Shown here: one piece after another, positions 26,220 through 34,659 of the stretch
How the letters are laid out: every line of letters starts with the position of its first letter
Position numbering within the stretch: the stretch's first letter is position 1
DNA from: Verrucomicrobiaceae bacterium
GTDB lineage: Bacteria > Verrucomicrobiota > Verrucomicrobiia > Verrucomicrobiales > Verrucomicrobiaceae
DNA: 64,000 nucleotides
Direction of reading: 5' to 3'
NCBI GenBank assembly: GCA_016795485.1
Contig: JAEUHM010000017.1
Coordinates: forward strand, 1-64,000
Position numbers and translations under genes: made by a program
Notes under the pieces: model-generated
What the model saw: only the letters and a program-made list of their open reading frames with translations
Database searches by the model: none
What the model was told of the DNA's origin: nothing

Positions 26220-28359
26220 CGCGTCTGTAGCCTTATTTGCAATCACCGCTGAAGCCAGCGGCCCATTCATCCCGCCCCGATGGCTGGAGTTTGGAGGCCA
26301 AGCAGTGGCCAATGCCCCAGAGTTTTTTTGGGAGCTTGAACTCAAACGGTTGGCAAAGGAGTTTCCCGCGCCCGAGAAACTCAAGTCCGTGGAGCCTGCA
26401 GAGGTGGACATGCCAATGCTGGAAGACTACATCAAACAGGCTTCTGCGGTGGATATCGCTGATTTTGAGGCGGCTGTCAGCCAAGGTAAAATCACGCCGG
26501 GTGACAAGGCCGAGGCTTTGGCCCAACACAAGGCCGCCAGAGAAATCATCAATGCATCCAACGAGGCCACCACTGCCGTGTTAGGGGCGGAGTTTGATTC
26601 TGAGTTCGCGGATTACCACCGTGGAGCATTTGCCTTTCGTAAAGGAGAGGCTTCTTGGGCTGACGCACGGACATCATGGGAGAAACTGCTCGCTCGGCCA
26701 AAGGAACAACGTCACTTCCGCACCACTTGGGCAGCCTTCATGCTGGGCAAGCTCATGGTGTTTAAAAAGGAGCCTGGTGCGGCCAAACAGATGGCGCTGG
26801 TGCGGCAATTGGCTGCGGAAGGTTTTGCAGACAGCTTGGGGCTTGCAGCCGACAGCTATGGTTGGGAAGCAAAAGCGATGCTGGACCAAGGAGATGTTGG
26901 CAAAGCCGCAGAACTTTATTTGAAACAACTCTCCGTGGGAGATGAGTCTGCCATCGTATCGCTCAAGGCATGTGTACCAGATCGCGTGGGTGTGGATGGG
27001 ATGCTCAACTTTGACAACACGAGCCCCGGTTCATATGAAACCGCCGCAGTAGACGAGTGGCGCAAGACGCGGCTTGCCCAGATCGAGAACGCGGCAAAGC
27101 ATCCTCTGCTTCGTCGTATCACAACAGCCCATATTCTTGCGACCGAGACCGTAGACTTCACTTACATGCCAGAGCACACCTCTGCGCGGAGTGTTAACTG
27201 GCTTGAGGCGATCAAGAAAGCGGGACTGGAGAAAGTGGAAGACGCAGACCGCCTTGGTTGGGTGGCATACTCCGCTGGCCGCTATGATGAAGCCGAAGGG
27301 TGGCTGAAGAAGAGCGATGCCACGACTGCAACTGCACTCTGGCTGAAGTCGAAGCTGCTAAGGCGAGCTGGCAAAGTGACAGAGGCATCAAAAGTGATGG
27401 CTGAAGCATTCGTCGCACTCAAGGCGGACAATGTTTTTGGTAAATTGCACGCGTACCTCGGCCAGGATGGCATGAGCTATTCTCCGCTCGCATCTGCTGG
27501 CGGTGACCTTGCCGCACTGAGGCTTACAACTGGCGATTTCCTTCAAGCTTTTGATGCCTTTTTGGAAACCAACCATTGGGACGATGCCTCTTACATCGCG
27601 GAGCGCGTACTAACCGCCGATGAACTGAAGAAGTATGTGGAAGAACATCCAAACAAGCAGGTAAAGACCAACGAGTGGGATGAGCCTCATGACCTGCGTT
27701 ATCTCCTCGGCCGTCGTCTCGTGAGGGAGGACCGGTATAAAGAGGCGCGTGACTATCTGCCAGAGCAGATGCGCGCCACGCTAGATCGATATGTAGAAGC
27801 ACTGAATAAGGGGGCCAACACCAAGCTGAGTAAAGAGCAGCGTGCTCGCGCATGGTGGGATGCGGCCGTGCTGGCACGGTTCTCTGGCATGGAACTCATG
27901 GGCACCGAAGTCGAACCAGATGCATTTGTGTTTGGTGGATCTTTTGAGGCCGCAGAAGTCGCAGACGAGCGGGCAGCGGGCACGTTTGAAAAAGTAACTT
28001 GGCAAACAGACGGCAATGAGAAGAAGGAAGTCCTGCCACTGGTCATCAAAGCGAGCGAGGAAGAAAAGAAACGCGTTTCCAAGCATCGACCCACTCCTAA
28101 CAAGCGCTTCCACTACCGCTACATCGCGGCGGGACTGGCCTGGAAGGCAGCGCAACTCCTTCCGGATCAGTCAGAGGCGTTGGCGGATGTCCTGAACTCC
28201 GCTGGTGGTTGGATCAAGAATGACAGCGCGGCCGCAGACAAGTTTTTCCAAGCGATTGAGCGCCGTGCGTCAAAGACAAACGTCGGCAAAGCAGCAGGAA
28301 AAGCCCACTGGTTTGTGAAAGCCTACGGACCCTGGAGCGAGGCACCCAAAGAGGAATGA
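26179..28359 (+). CDS. Large secreted helical-repeat protein (TPR-like), unknown function
   Basis: From the ATG at 26179 the protein has about 726 residues and a signal peptide (SATLASASVALFAITAEASG). The open frame extends 23 codons upstream, but that part lacks leader character. The mature chain is mostly alpha-helical with TPR-like units (YHRGAFAFRKGEASWADARTSWEKLL, VAYSAGRYDEAEGWLKKS, LVREDRYKEARDYL). It is probably a lineage-specific scaffolding or cell-envelope protein. It overlaps the DUF3142 lipoprotein gene by 41 bp, and the pair is likely co-translated. Convergent with the next gene, with a 6-bp gap. Confidence 0.8.
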   Translation: MWKSVLSRSATLASASVALFAITAEASGPFIPPRWLEFGGQAVANAPEFFWELELKRLAKEFPAPEKLKSVEPAEVDMPMLEDYIKQASAVDIADFEAAVSQGKITPGDKAEALAQHKAAREIINASNEATTAVLGAEFDSEFADYHRGAFAFRKGEASWADARTSWEKLLARPKEQRHFRTTWAAFMLGKLMVFKKEPGAAKQMALVRQLAAEGFADSLGLAADSYGWEAKAMLDQGDVGKAAELYLKQLSVGDESAIVSLKACVPDRVGVDGMLNFDNTSPGSYETAAVDEWRKTRLAQIENAAKHPLLRRITTAHILATETVDFTYMPEHTSARSVNWLEAIKKAGLEKVEDADRLGWVAYSAGRYDEAEGWLKKSDATTATALWLKSKLLRRAGKVTEASKVMAEAFVALKADNVFGKLHAYLGQDGMSYSPLASAGGDLAALRLTTGDFLQAFDAFLETNHWDDASYIAERVLTADELKKYVEEHPNKQVKTNEWDEPHDLRYLLGRRLVREDRYKEARDYLPEQMRATLDRYVEALNKGANTKLSKEQRARAWWDAAVLARFSGMELMGTEVEPDAFVFGGSFEAAEVADERAAGTFEKVTWQTDGNEKKEVLPLVIKASEEEKKRVSKHRPTPNKRFHYRYIAAGLAWKAAQLLPDQSEALADVLNSAGGWIKNDSAAADKFFQAIERRASKTNVGKAAGKAHWFVKAYGPWSEAPKEE

Positions 28360-28365
28360 CAAGCC

Positions 28366-30099
28366 TCAGTTGTGCTGAAGAATCACGACTCCAGACTCAC
28401 CCAAGCCAGTGATTAGCTTGGGTTTCGTGCTCAAGAAGAACCCAAGTCCTCGATCGTTGCTGCCCTTCTGCAAAATAACTCCGGTGAACTTCGGTTTGGT
28501 GCCATCGGTGTGCAAGAAACTGCCGCTGATGAGTCCCGACGATGGCGTGATTTTCAGCGACCACGTGCCGTCACTGCCGCTCACGCCATTGGTGGTGGAG
28601 ACAGTGAGGCTCTTTGTCTGGAGGCCACTCAACAGACCTTTGTCGAACCTTAAGGTGGCATTGGGACTACCAGCAGAGAGTCCCAGCAACACCGAAGTGC
28701 CGGGGGTAACGTTGTATTTGGTGCCAATTAGATCGACATCAATACCCTCAGGCCAACCCCAAGGATAGTGATGCACGTTCTGCCAGGGTCGGAACCAAAA
28801 AAATGGTCCCGTGACATCCGTGTTGGCCTGACTGTCATCGAAGGTGAGTCGTCCACCAAAGCATCCCGCTTTAGCAGGATAGATCTGCGCGTAAATCGAT
28901 GCGGTGAGGTCTTTGCTCATGGTCGTAACTGCCGTGAGCTTAGTGCCATCAGCAAGGGTGCAAGCCAAAGTGACCTTGCCCTTGTTGTTGATCGTCACCG
29001 TCCCGTGCCCAGTCCCCTGAGGATAGTCAGCTAGATTAAGCCCGGATTGTGATGGCGCGGCTGGAAGCGCAACGGTGTAAAAGCCACTCGTGCCGCGGTT
29101 GAGATAAGCGGCGTTCACAGCGCCCGCAGCACGCTCAGCTGAAATGTTGGAATTGGATACCAGCGCTGAGCGATAACGCTGCTTCAACGTGCCCTCGATG
29201 GTGTTAGTTCCGCCAGTCAGATCCATCTCAAGCGCCAGTTCATAGGCAGGCTTGTTGAGCCGAGGAACCAGTAAGGTGGTGCTTCTGCTGGCTCCAAACT
29301 TGGCAACTCCTGTGTTATCGAAGCTACCCGCGATCTTTAACGTGCTGCCGTCTACTTTTAGCGACCCCGTAAACGAGCCAACGTTTGTGACCCGCAAGGT
29401 GATGGCACCGTGGTTGGCATTGGTTGGAGAGGCACTGCCGTCTTCCAAGATTAGGCCACTGAAATCCCCGATCACTGCGGGGGTAAACGGATTGGGCACA
29501 AAGTTAGCAGTGAACTGTGGCACTAGTGTTGAGGCAGCGAGCGCATCGGTGTAAACAAAGTTGAGTTTGGCGAACTCAGTGGCTGGCGCAGTTAAGCCAA
29601 AGCCACTCCAGCGATCAAAGATAAATCCGGCTGCCGGAGTTGCCGTCAGAGAATAACTGCGTCCAACGCGGTAAGCTTCCCCCGCGAGCACTCCACTCAC
29701 TTTTCCAGTATTCAATGGCGAGACACGGGCCTCTAACGCCTTTTTCCAGACCAAAGAAAAGGTGCGGCGCACAACCGTTGAAAACAAGCCATCAACATTG
29801 AACGCTTGTACTTCGATGACGTTCGTTCCGCCAATCGGCGTGCCCACCACTTCATACGTGCCTGCACCAAGCGTCACACCCGGCAACAAAACGCCATTCA
29901 AGCGAACCTCTACCCGATCAAGCACGCCATCGGATTCCACGGCAGCGCCTCGGACGGTCACTGTGGTCGCAAACGAAGTGGTGATCGTGCCAGATGGTTC
30001 TGTAATGGTTGCTGTTGGTGGCGTGGTGTCTGCAGCCACTGCGTCAATGAGCGAGAGGGCCAGCAATGCCACCGTGGAGATGAATCGGAGAGTGTTCAT
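28366..30099 (-). CDS. Secreted multidomain protein with Ig-like and beta domains
   Basis: This 577-residue protein has a signal peptide (TVALLALSLIDAVA). An Ig-like domain follows at about residues 25-115 (TPPTATITEPSGTI, then ESDGVLDRVEVRLNGVLLPG and GTNVIEVQAFNVDGLFSTVVRRTF). Next is an InlB-B-type segment (LTATPAAGFIFDRWSG). The C-terminal half has repeated beta units beginning with FSGLI-like motifs (DFSGLILEDGS, KVTLACTLADGTKL, GLISGSFLHTDGTKPKFTGVILQKG). The composition (Thr/Ser/Gly-rich, Cys-poor) fits a surface or secreted protein. No catalytic motif was seen, and an adhesive or structural role is inference. Confidence 0.8.
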   Translation of the reverse strand: MNTLRFISTVALLALSLIDAVAADTTPPTATITEPSGTITTSFATTVTVRGAAVESDGVLDRVEVRLNGVLLPGVTLGAGTYEVVGTPIGGTNVIEVQAFNVDGLFSTVVRRTFSLVWKKALEARVSPLNTGKVSGVLAGEAYRVGRSYSLTATPAAGFIFDRWSGFGLTAPATEFAKLNFVYTDALAASTLVPQFTANFVPNPFTPAVIGDFSGLILEDGSASPTNANHGAITLRVTNVGSFTGSLKVDGSTLKIAGSFDNTGVAKFGASRSTTLLVPRLNKPAYELALEMDLTGGTNTIEGTLKQRYRSALVSNSNISAERAAGAVNAAYLNRGTSGFYTVALPAAPSQSGLNLADYPQGTGHGTVTINNKGKVTLACTLADGTKLTAVTTMSKDLTASIYAQIYPAKAGCFGGRLTFDDSQANTDVTGPFFWFRPWQNVHHYPWGWPEGIDVDLIGTKYNVTPGTSVLLGLSAGSPNATLRFDKGLLSGLQTKSLTVSTTNGVSGSDGTWSLKITPSSGLISGSFLHTDGTKPKFTGVILQKGSNDRGLGFFLSTKPKLITGLGESGVVILQHN

Positions 30100-30151
30100 G
30101 CGGGTCTGTGTTTGAAAAGGGCCGAAAGGATTGTGTTCAATGTATGCCGGC

Positions 30152-31216
30152 TCAGCGGAACTCGTCCCTCAACCTTTGAGCAGCCTCGACTTCATTTTGC
30201 AGCTTATGGTAGGTCTCGTCTAAGCTCACAACAGCCCCAGAACCTGGAGCGAAACCACAGTCCGGATTTAAGGTTATGCGCCGAGGATCGAGAAACTGAG
30301 CCGCCTTGCGAACTCGCTCCACAATGGTTTCCGCTGAATCAATGCGCCCAGGTGTGACATCAACACAGCCCAAGCCGATCTCTAAATCTGGACGCAGTTC
30401 CTTAAAAACATCCATGTCGCCCGCCTGCGGTGAAGTAAACTCCATGGTCAGATGGTGTACATTGAGCGAGTTGAGATGATGAATGATGGGACCATAGCCA
30501 CCACCGTGGCTTACCTCGCCCCGCGCACGGCCGCCGGCACGTCGACAGAGATGGACCGCAAGTTTTACGCCCGTAATGCCACGCGTAAGCTCATTGAGCA
30601 TCTCGACTGCAAACGTGGCTGCATCTTCGGCGTCTGAGTATGTCGCACGCACAGCCGGATCGACAAATAGGCAAAGATGAGGGTCATCAATCTGGACGAT
30701 GTGAGCTCCTGCATCACGCACCAACTCCAACTCCCTCCGCAACACGGGAACACACTCGCGAATGAAGTCCCGGCGATCTGGATATGCCTTAGCGGACTTT
30801 ACAGGATCCCACATCCGCTCGCCCAACAACGCAGGAGAGGGCAAAGTAGATTTAATCACTCTGTTGGTGAGCGTTTTCAGAAACGTCACTTCCTGGGCGA
30901 TGAAACCGGGAGTCTTTGGGGACAGACGATCCACCACCGTCGTGTATGGCCTGCCATCTGGCGTGAGCCCTAGTTCAAAGCCATGCGCCAGTTCAGCGAT
31001 GACCCCAATGTAAGATCTCCGCCACCATTCGCCATCAGTGATCACGTCCAGCCCTGCATGTTCCTGCATAGCCACTGCATACCTAACGGCAGCTTGCATT
31101 TCTTGCTCATAGCGCGCCGCATCGATCGGCTGCCTACCATTGATGAGATCAAGCACGAAGGCGGGGCGTGGTAGTGAACCGACGACGGAAGTTGGAAAGA
31201 GTGTAGAAGCGCTCAT
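30152..31216 (-). CDS. MetE-like (cobalamin-independent methionine synthase II) methyltransferase
   Basis: This 354-residue protein corresponds to the C-terminal catalytic barrel of MetE. It begins TSVVGSLPRP like other members, with a plausible Zn site: His and Cys in VHLCRRAGG, Glu in LTMEFTSP, and Cys in LNPDCGF. The family includes enzymes acting on acceptors other than homocysteine. The standalone form and the operon context (transporter and nucleotidyltransferase upstream, 20-bp gap) suggest a specialised methyl transfer or thioether chemistry rather than bulk methionine synthesis. The start at 31216 (MSASTLFPT) is chosen over an upstream in-frame start that would overlap the preceding gene. 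Confidence 0.85.
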   Translation of the reverse strand: MSASTLFPTSVVGSLPRPAFVLDLINGRQPIDAARYEQEMQAAVRYAVAMQEHAGLDVITDGEWWRRSYIGVIAELAHGFELGLTPDGRPYTTVVDRLSPKTPGFIAQEVTFLKTLTNRVIKSTLPSPALLGERMWDPVKSAKAYPDRRDFIRECVPVLRRELELVRDAGAHIVQIDDPHLCLFVDPAVRATYSDAEDAATFAVEMLNELTRGITGVKLAVHLCRRAGGRARGEVSHGGGYGPIIHHLNSLNVHHLTMEFTSPQAGDMDVFKELRPDLEIGLGCVDVTPGRIDSAETIVERVRKAAQFLDPRRITLNPDCGFAPGSGAVVSLDETYHKLQNEVEAAQRLRDEFR

Positions 31217-31236
31217 GGTTCTGATAGTCGGTTGAT

Positions 31237-31989
31237 TCAATGGGTCCAATGCCTGCGAGCGAGATCAAAATCCTCTTGGGTATCCACCTCCATGTAGCTG
31301 GAGGCTGTGTCTGAATGCGCCATAGGCACACCGTGCTCGATCATCTCTTGAAGGAGCAAAATGAGGTAGGCCTTTTCAAAAACCTGAGCCTCACGCCACG
31401 GCTGACCCGCAAAACGCTCCCTCACGCGGTGAAAATGCTCCCTGAGCTGTGCAGCACCCGCTGGCGTAAACTTGGCAATACCGGTGAACTCTCCATATGC
31501 ATCTTCCGGCGTGATCCCGCGATGAACTTGCTTCACCAAACCATTTTCCGTCATGACTTTCTCAGCATCATCGGGCGGATGCTGACTGCGGTGCTGATAG
31601 CGATCCAGCCAATTGGTATCCACACTCAAGGCGATGTCCGCAGGATGATGCAGTACCCCTGAGACGACTTCTGGAGTGAAAAGAATGTCAGAGTAAGCAC
31701 ACACGAACCCGTCATTCATGACGTCCTCCGCATGCATGAGGGAAAGTAGGATGTTGTTGTCTTCCCATCCTGTATTGTGCCTGAAGGTGAAGGCTGGATA
31801 ATCCGCGCGAACGCGGTCAATCAAGTACCCACCGATGAAGCAAATGTCAGAAAGCCCGGCTTGGGTGAAGGATTTCACCGCGCGGTCCAACAAACGTTCA
31901 CCCTGGACTTCTGCATAGCACTTGGGTGCAGTTGCTGTGGTTGGCATGAGGCGGCGGCCACGGCCGGCACCGATGATAATGGCTTTCAT
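31237..31989 (-). CDS. LicC/PntC-like nucleotidyltransferase
   Basis: This protein of about 250 residues has the sugar-nucleotidyltransferase N-terminus MKAIIIGAGRGRRLMPTTATAPKC. The motif NTGWEDNNILLSLMHAEDVM resembles the acceptor region of choline-phosphate (LicC) and aminoethylphosphonate (PntC) cytidylyltransferases. 'AYSDILFTPEVV' carries the metal-binding Asp. The C-terminal helix EVDTQEDFDLARR is also typical. It would activate a phosphorylated or phosphonate head group as a CDP derivative. The ATG overlaps the transporter stop (ATGA), so the two are coupled. The true substrate cannot be read from sequence. Confidence 0.82.
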   Translation of the reverse strand: MKAIIIGAGRGRRLMPTTATAPKCYAEVQGERLLDRAVKSFTQAGLSDICFIGGYLIDRVRADYPAFTFRHNTGWEDNNILLSLMHAEDVMNDGFVCAYSDILFTPEVVSGVLHHPADIALSVDTNWLDRYQHRSQHPPDDAEKVMTENGLVKQVHRGITPEDAYGEFTGIAKFTPAGAAQLREHFHRVRERFAGQPWREAQVFEKAYLILLLQEMIEHGVPMAHSDTASSYMEVDTQEDFDLARRHWTH

Positions 31990-33248
31990 GAAGTTGAGTT
32001 CGATTTGTTCCAAAGAAACGAGATGAAGATGGCCCCTGCAAATGCGCAACAGGCCCAAAAACGCACCGCCACCGGCCATCCATGGCGTTCAGCGAGCGTG
32101 CCGGTCATCCAGTCACCGCCCGCAGCTCCCATGTAGCCCATGAAGTTCACAAACCCGGCTGCTGCTGCCGCAGTTCCTTGTCGCGCTAGATCAACGGGCA
32201 AAGTTCCCACCAGCAACACCTGGCTGCCAAAGATGCAAAAGCCCACAGCAAATAGCAGAGACACCGAAACAAGTGGCCCCCAGTGAATGACTGTATCATA
32301 AGCAAGGGTCAGACAGCCTAGCAATGCCATGAGGATCACCACCATCGGAGCGCGGCGGCCAGCAAAAAAGCGATCCGTCATCCATCCACTGACCAAAGCA
32401 CCTGCGATACCACCAAAGGGCAATACAGCATACTTGAGTGCTGCCGAACCGACAGAGACCTTCTGGATTTCCTTCAAATGAGTGACTCCCCAGTCACTGA
32501 ATCCATAGCGGCAGGCATCAAGCACACAAAGAGTGACCGCTACCACCCATAAGGCCGGTGTCGTCAGCGTCATCCGCACCGTTGTGCCCAACGATAGAGC
32601 TGCTGCACTGCCTTTTGCCCGCGCTTCACGAGCACTCTCAGGAGCATCCTTGAGAAAGAGCAACATGTGCACGGAGCTGAGAGTCAAAATAATGGCGGGG
32701 ATCCAGAGGGCAGCCCGCCAGCCATAGCTTTCTGCCGCCCAACCCGAGACTAAGTACGTCAGCCCACCACAAAGTTGGTAACCCGTCCCAATGATGCCGA
32801 TGGCGCGCCCTCGATGAAGCGCATCAAACCAAGACGAAGCCACCTTCATGCAGGGCGTCCACCCCAGAGCCTGTGCATAGCCATTAACTGCCCACACAAA
32901 GATGAAGAACCACAGCCCCTCCACCCACCCAAACAACACGTTGAGTAATGCAGAGGCCATCATCCCGGTGGCGATTAGCTTTGTGGGCGAAAGTCGCTCG
33001 GCTAGTTGCCCATTGATGACCTGGCCCAAGCCGTAAGCCAGCTTCAACCCCATCAGCACCGCACCCATCTCCATTTTGGAGTGGCCAAACTCTGCCATAA
33101 TGCCTGGAACAGCCACACCAAGGTTGTTGCGGCAAAAGTAGAAGCTCCCGTAAGTCAGCCAAAGCACCCAAACCACCAACTTTTGGTCGGGAGTAAACTC
33201 CCGGGGTTTGGTTATTGGATTTTGGCTCTGCACGCGGAACGATCTCAA
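31986..33248 (-). CDS. MFS transporter, organophosphate:phosphate antiporter (GlpT/UhpT) type
   Basis: This 420-residue protein has about 12 predicted membrane segments. The first cytoplasmic and TM region (YGSFYFCRNNLGVAVPGIMAEFG) carries the Arg-Asn typical of the OPA family, which imports glycerol-3-phosphate, hexose phosphates, phosphoglycerates or phosphonates in exchange for phosphate. The segments GYAQALGWTPCMKVASSWF and GRAIGIIGTGYQLCGGLTYLVSGW also match this family. It is the first gene of a minus-strand operon with the nucleotidyltransferase (4-bp overlap) and the MetE-like enzyme, and is divergent from the SAF dehydrogenase. The neighbours suggest an organophosphate or phosphonate substrate. 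Confidence 0.88.
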   Translation of the reverse strand: MRSFRVQSQNPITKPREFTPDQKLVVWVLWLTYGSFYFCRNNLGVAVPGIMAEFGHSKMEMGAVLMGLKLAYGLGQVINGQLAERLSPTKLIATGMMASALLNVLFGWVEGLWFFIFVWAVNGYAQALGWTPCMKVASSWFDALHRGRAIGIIGTGYQLCGGLTYLVSGWAAESYGWRAALWIPAIILTLSSVHMLLFLKDAPESAREARAKGSAAALSLGTTVRMTLTTPALWVVAVTLCVLDACRYGFSDWGVTHLKEIQKVSVGSAALKYAVLPFGGIAGALVSGWMTDRFFAGRRAPMVVILMALLGCLTLAYDTVIHWGPLVSVSLLFAVGFCIFGSQVLLVGTLPVDLARQGTAAAAAGFVNFMGYMGAAGGDWMTGTLAERHGWPVAVRFWACCAFAGAIFISFLWNKSNSTS

Positions 33249-33435
33249 CGGAACGAGCCAGTCTGGTCAATCGTTTTGCGTGGGCAGAAAACCTGAAACT
33301 ACCAGAAATTTAATTTTCCTTAACTTTCTCATTGCTAAGGATAAGGGATTGACCTTATAGTGTAATAACGCTAGCGGGGAGCAGTTGTCCGGGCTATTCC
33401 GGATACTGACGCCAGTGACCAGCATATTTACCAAC

Positions 33436-34659
33436 ATGTGGAATAAACCTGATTTGCCCAAGATTCGGCTTGGAATCATAGGCACTGGATTCATCGCCCG
33501 CGGCCTTGCTGGAGTGGTCAGACGGACCAAAGACTTCGAGGTGGGAGCTGTGTTGACCCGCCGACCATCCTTTGAGATTTCCGGTTTCTCCGCAGACGAA
33601 CTGGTCGACTCCGTTGCAGAACTGCTGGAGCGCTCAGACATGATCGTTGAGTGTTCTGGGGACACTCTGCACGCTACAGACGTGATTAACGAAGCGGTGA
33701 AGGCCGAGATGCCTGTGGTGACCATGAACTCCGAATGGCACGTCACCGTTGGCAGCTACTTCAAGGGCAAAGGAATCATCACTGAAGCAGAGGGAGACCA
33801 AGGCGGATGCCTAGCCGCACTTCACCAGGAAGCGATGCTCATGGGCTTCAAGCCGCTCGCGTATGTCAACGTGAAGGGCTACCTCAACACCAATCCGCGG
33901 CGAGAAGACATGGAGTTTTACTCCCGCAAACAGGGCATTTCCTTGGATCAGGTCACTTCCTTCACCGACGGCTCCAAGGTCCAGATTGAGCAGGCTCACA
34001 TTGCCAACGGCCTTGGACTTGGGATTGTCCGCCCGGGACTGCTCGGTTGCGCGGTTGAAGACGTCCGCAAAGGCGCCGAGATCCTTGGATGCGCTGCGGA
34101 AGAGCTCGGCTATCCCGTGGCTGACTACATCTTGACCAAAGATGCACCCGGTGCCGTCTATATTGTGGCTAGACATGACGACGAGCAGGCCGCTTCCCTC
34201 AACTACATGAAGATGGGTGAGGGTCCCTACTACGTGGTGAAGAAGCCTTATCACCTCTGCCATCTGGAGATGATCAAGACGCTCAAGGATCTTGCCAACA
34301 CCGGATCGGTCCTGTTGGACAACGGCGACCTGCCAACCATCAGCGTGGCAGCCATTGCCAAGCGCTCACTTCAGCCCGGCACCTCCATTCCCCGAGGAAT
34401 GGGTAGTTTCGATGTCCGTGGCGAGTGCGTGAGAATCGCCGAGACAGCTGGTTACCTCCCTATCGGCCTCATGCAACACGCCGTGATCAAGCGCCCAGTG
34501 GCAGCAGGCGACTACCTTACCATGGCGGATGTGGATCTTCCAGATTCCCTTGCGCTTCGTGCTTGGCTGGACACTGAGCGCCGCGTGCTCGCCGCAGCGG
34601 ATGAAGAACCAGAGGCTAAGCGTGGGATGCCGAGCGCCAGGCTCGCCAGCATTCAATAA
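33436..34659 (+). CDS. NAD(P)-dependent dehydrogenase with C-terminal SAF domain
   Basis: From the ATG at 33436 this protein has about 407 residues. A Rossmann fold starts at IRLGIIGTGFIARGLAG, followed by 'SDMIVECSGDTLHATDVINEAVKAEMPVVTMNSEWH', as in homoserine dehydrogenase/Gfo-Idh-like oxidoreductases. The C-terminal segment AVIKRPVAAGDYLTMADVDLPDS is a SAF domain, as found in NeuB and altronate dehydratase. It is divergent from the transporter operon and probably shares its control region. The physiological substrate is unknown. Its 3' end overlaps the 3' end of the rsmA-Nudix gene by 44 bp. Confidence 0.85.
   Translation: MWNKPDLPKIRLGIIGTGFIARGLAGVVRRTKDFEVGAVLTRRPSFEISGFSADELVDSVAELLERSDMIVECSGDTLHATDVINEAVKAEMPVVTMNSEWHVTVGSYFKGKGIITEAEGDQGGCLAALHQEAMLMGFKPLAYVNVKGYLNTNPRREDMEFYSRKQGISLDQVTSFTDGSKVQIEQAHIANGLGLGIVRPGLLGCAVEDVRKGAEILGCAAEELGYPVADYILTKDAPGAVYIVARHDDEQAASLNYMKMGEGPYYVVKKPYHLCHLEMIKTLKDLANTGSVLLDNGDLPTISVAAIAKRSLQPGTSIPRGMGSFDVRGECVRIAETAGYLPIGLMQHAVIKRPVAAGDYLTMADVDLPDSLALRAWLDTERRVLAAADEEPEAKRGMPSARLASIQ

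Noticed and set aside
33317-33341. TCCTTA...TAAGGA dyad between the divergent transporter and SAF dehydrogenase genes
   Set aside because: The arms are only 6 bp and a 13-bp spacer is expected by chance in an A/T-rich intergenic region; no regulator gene is nearby.
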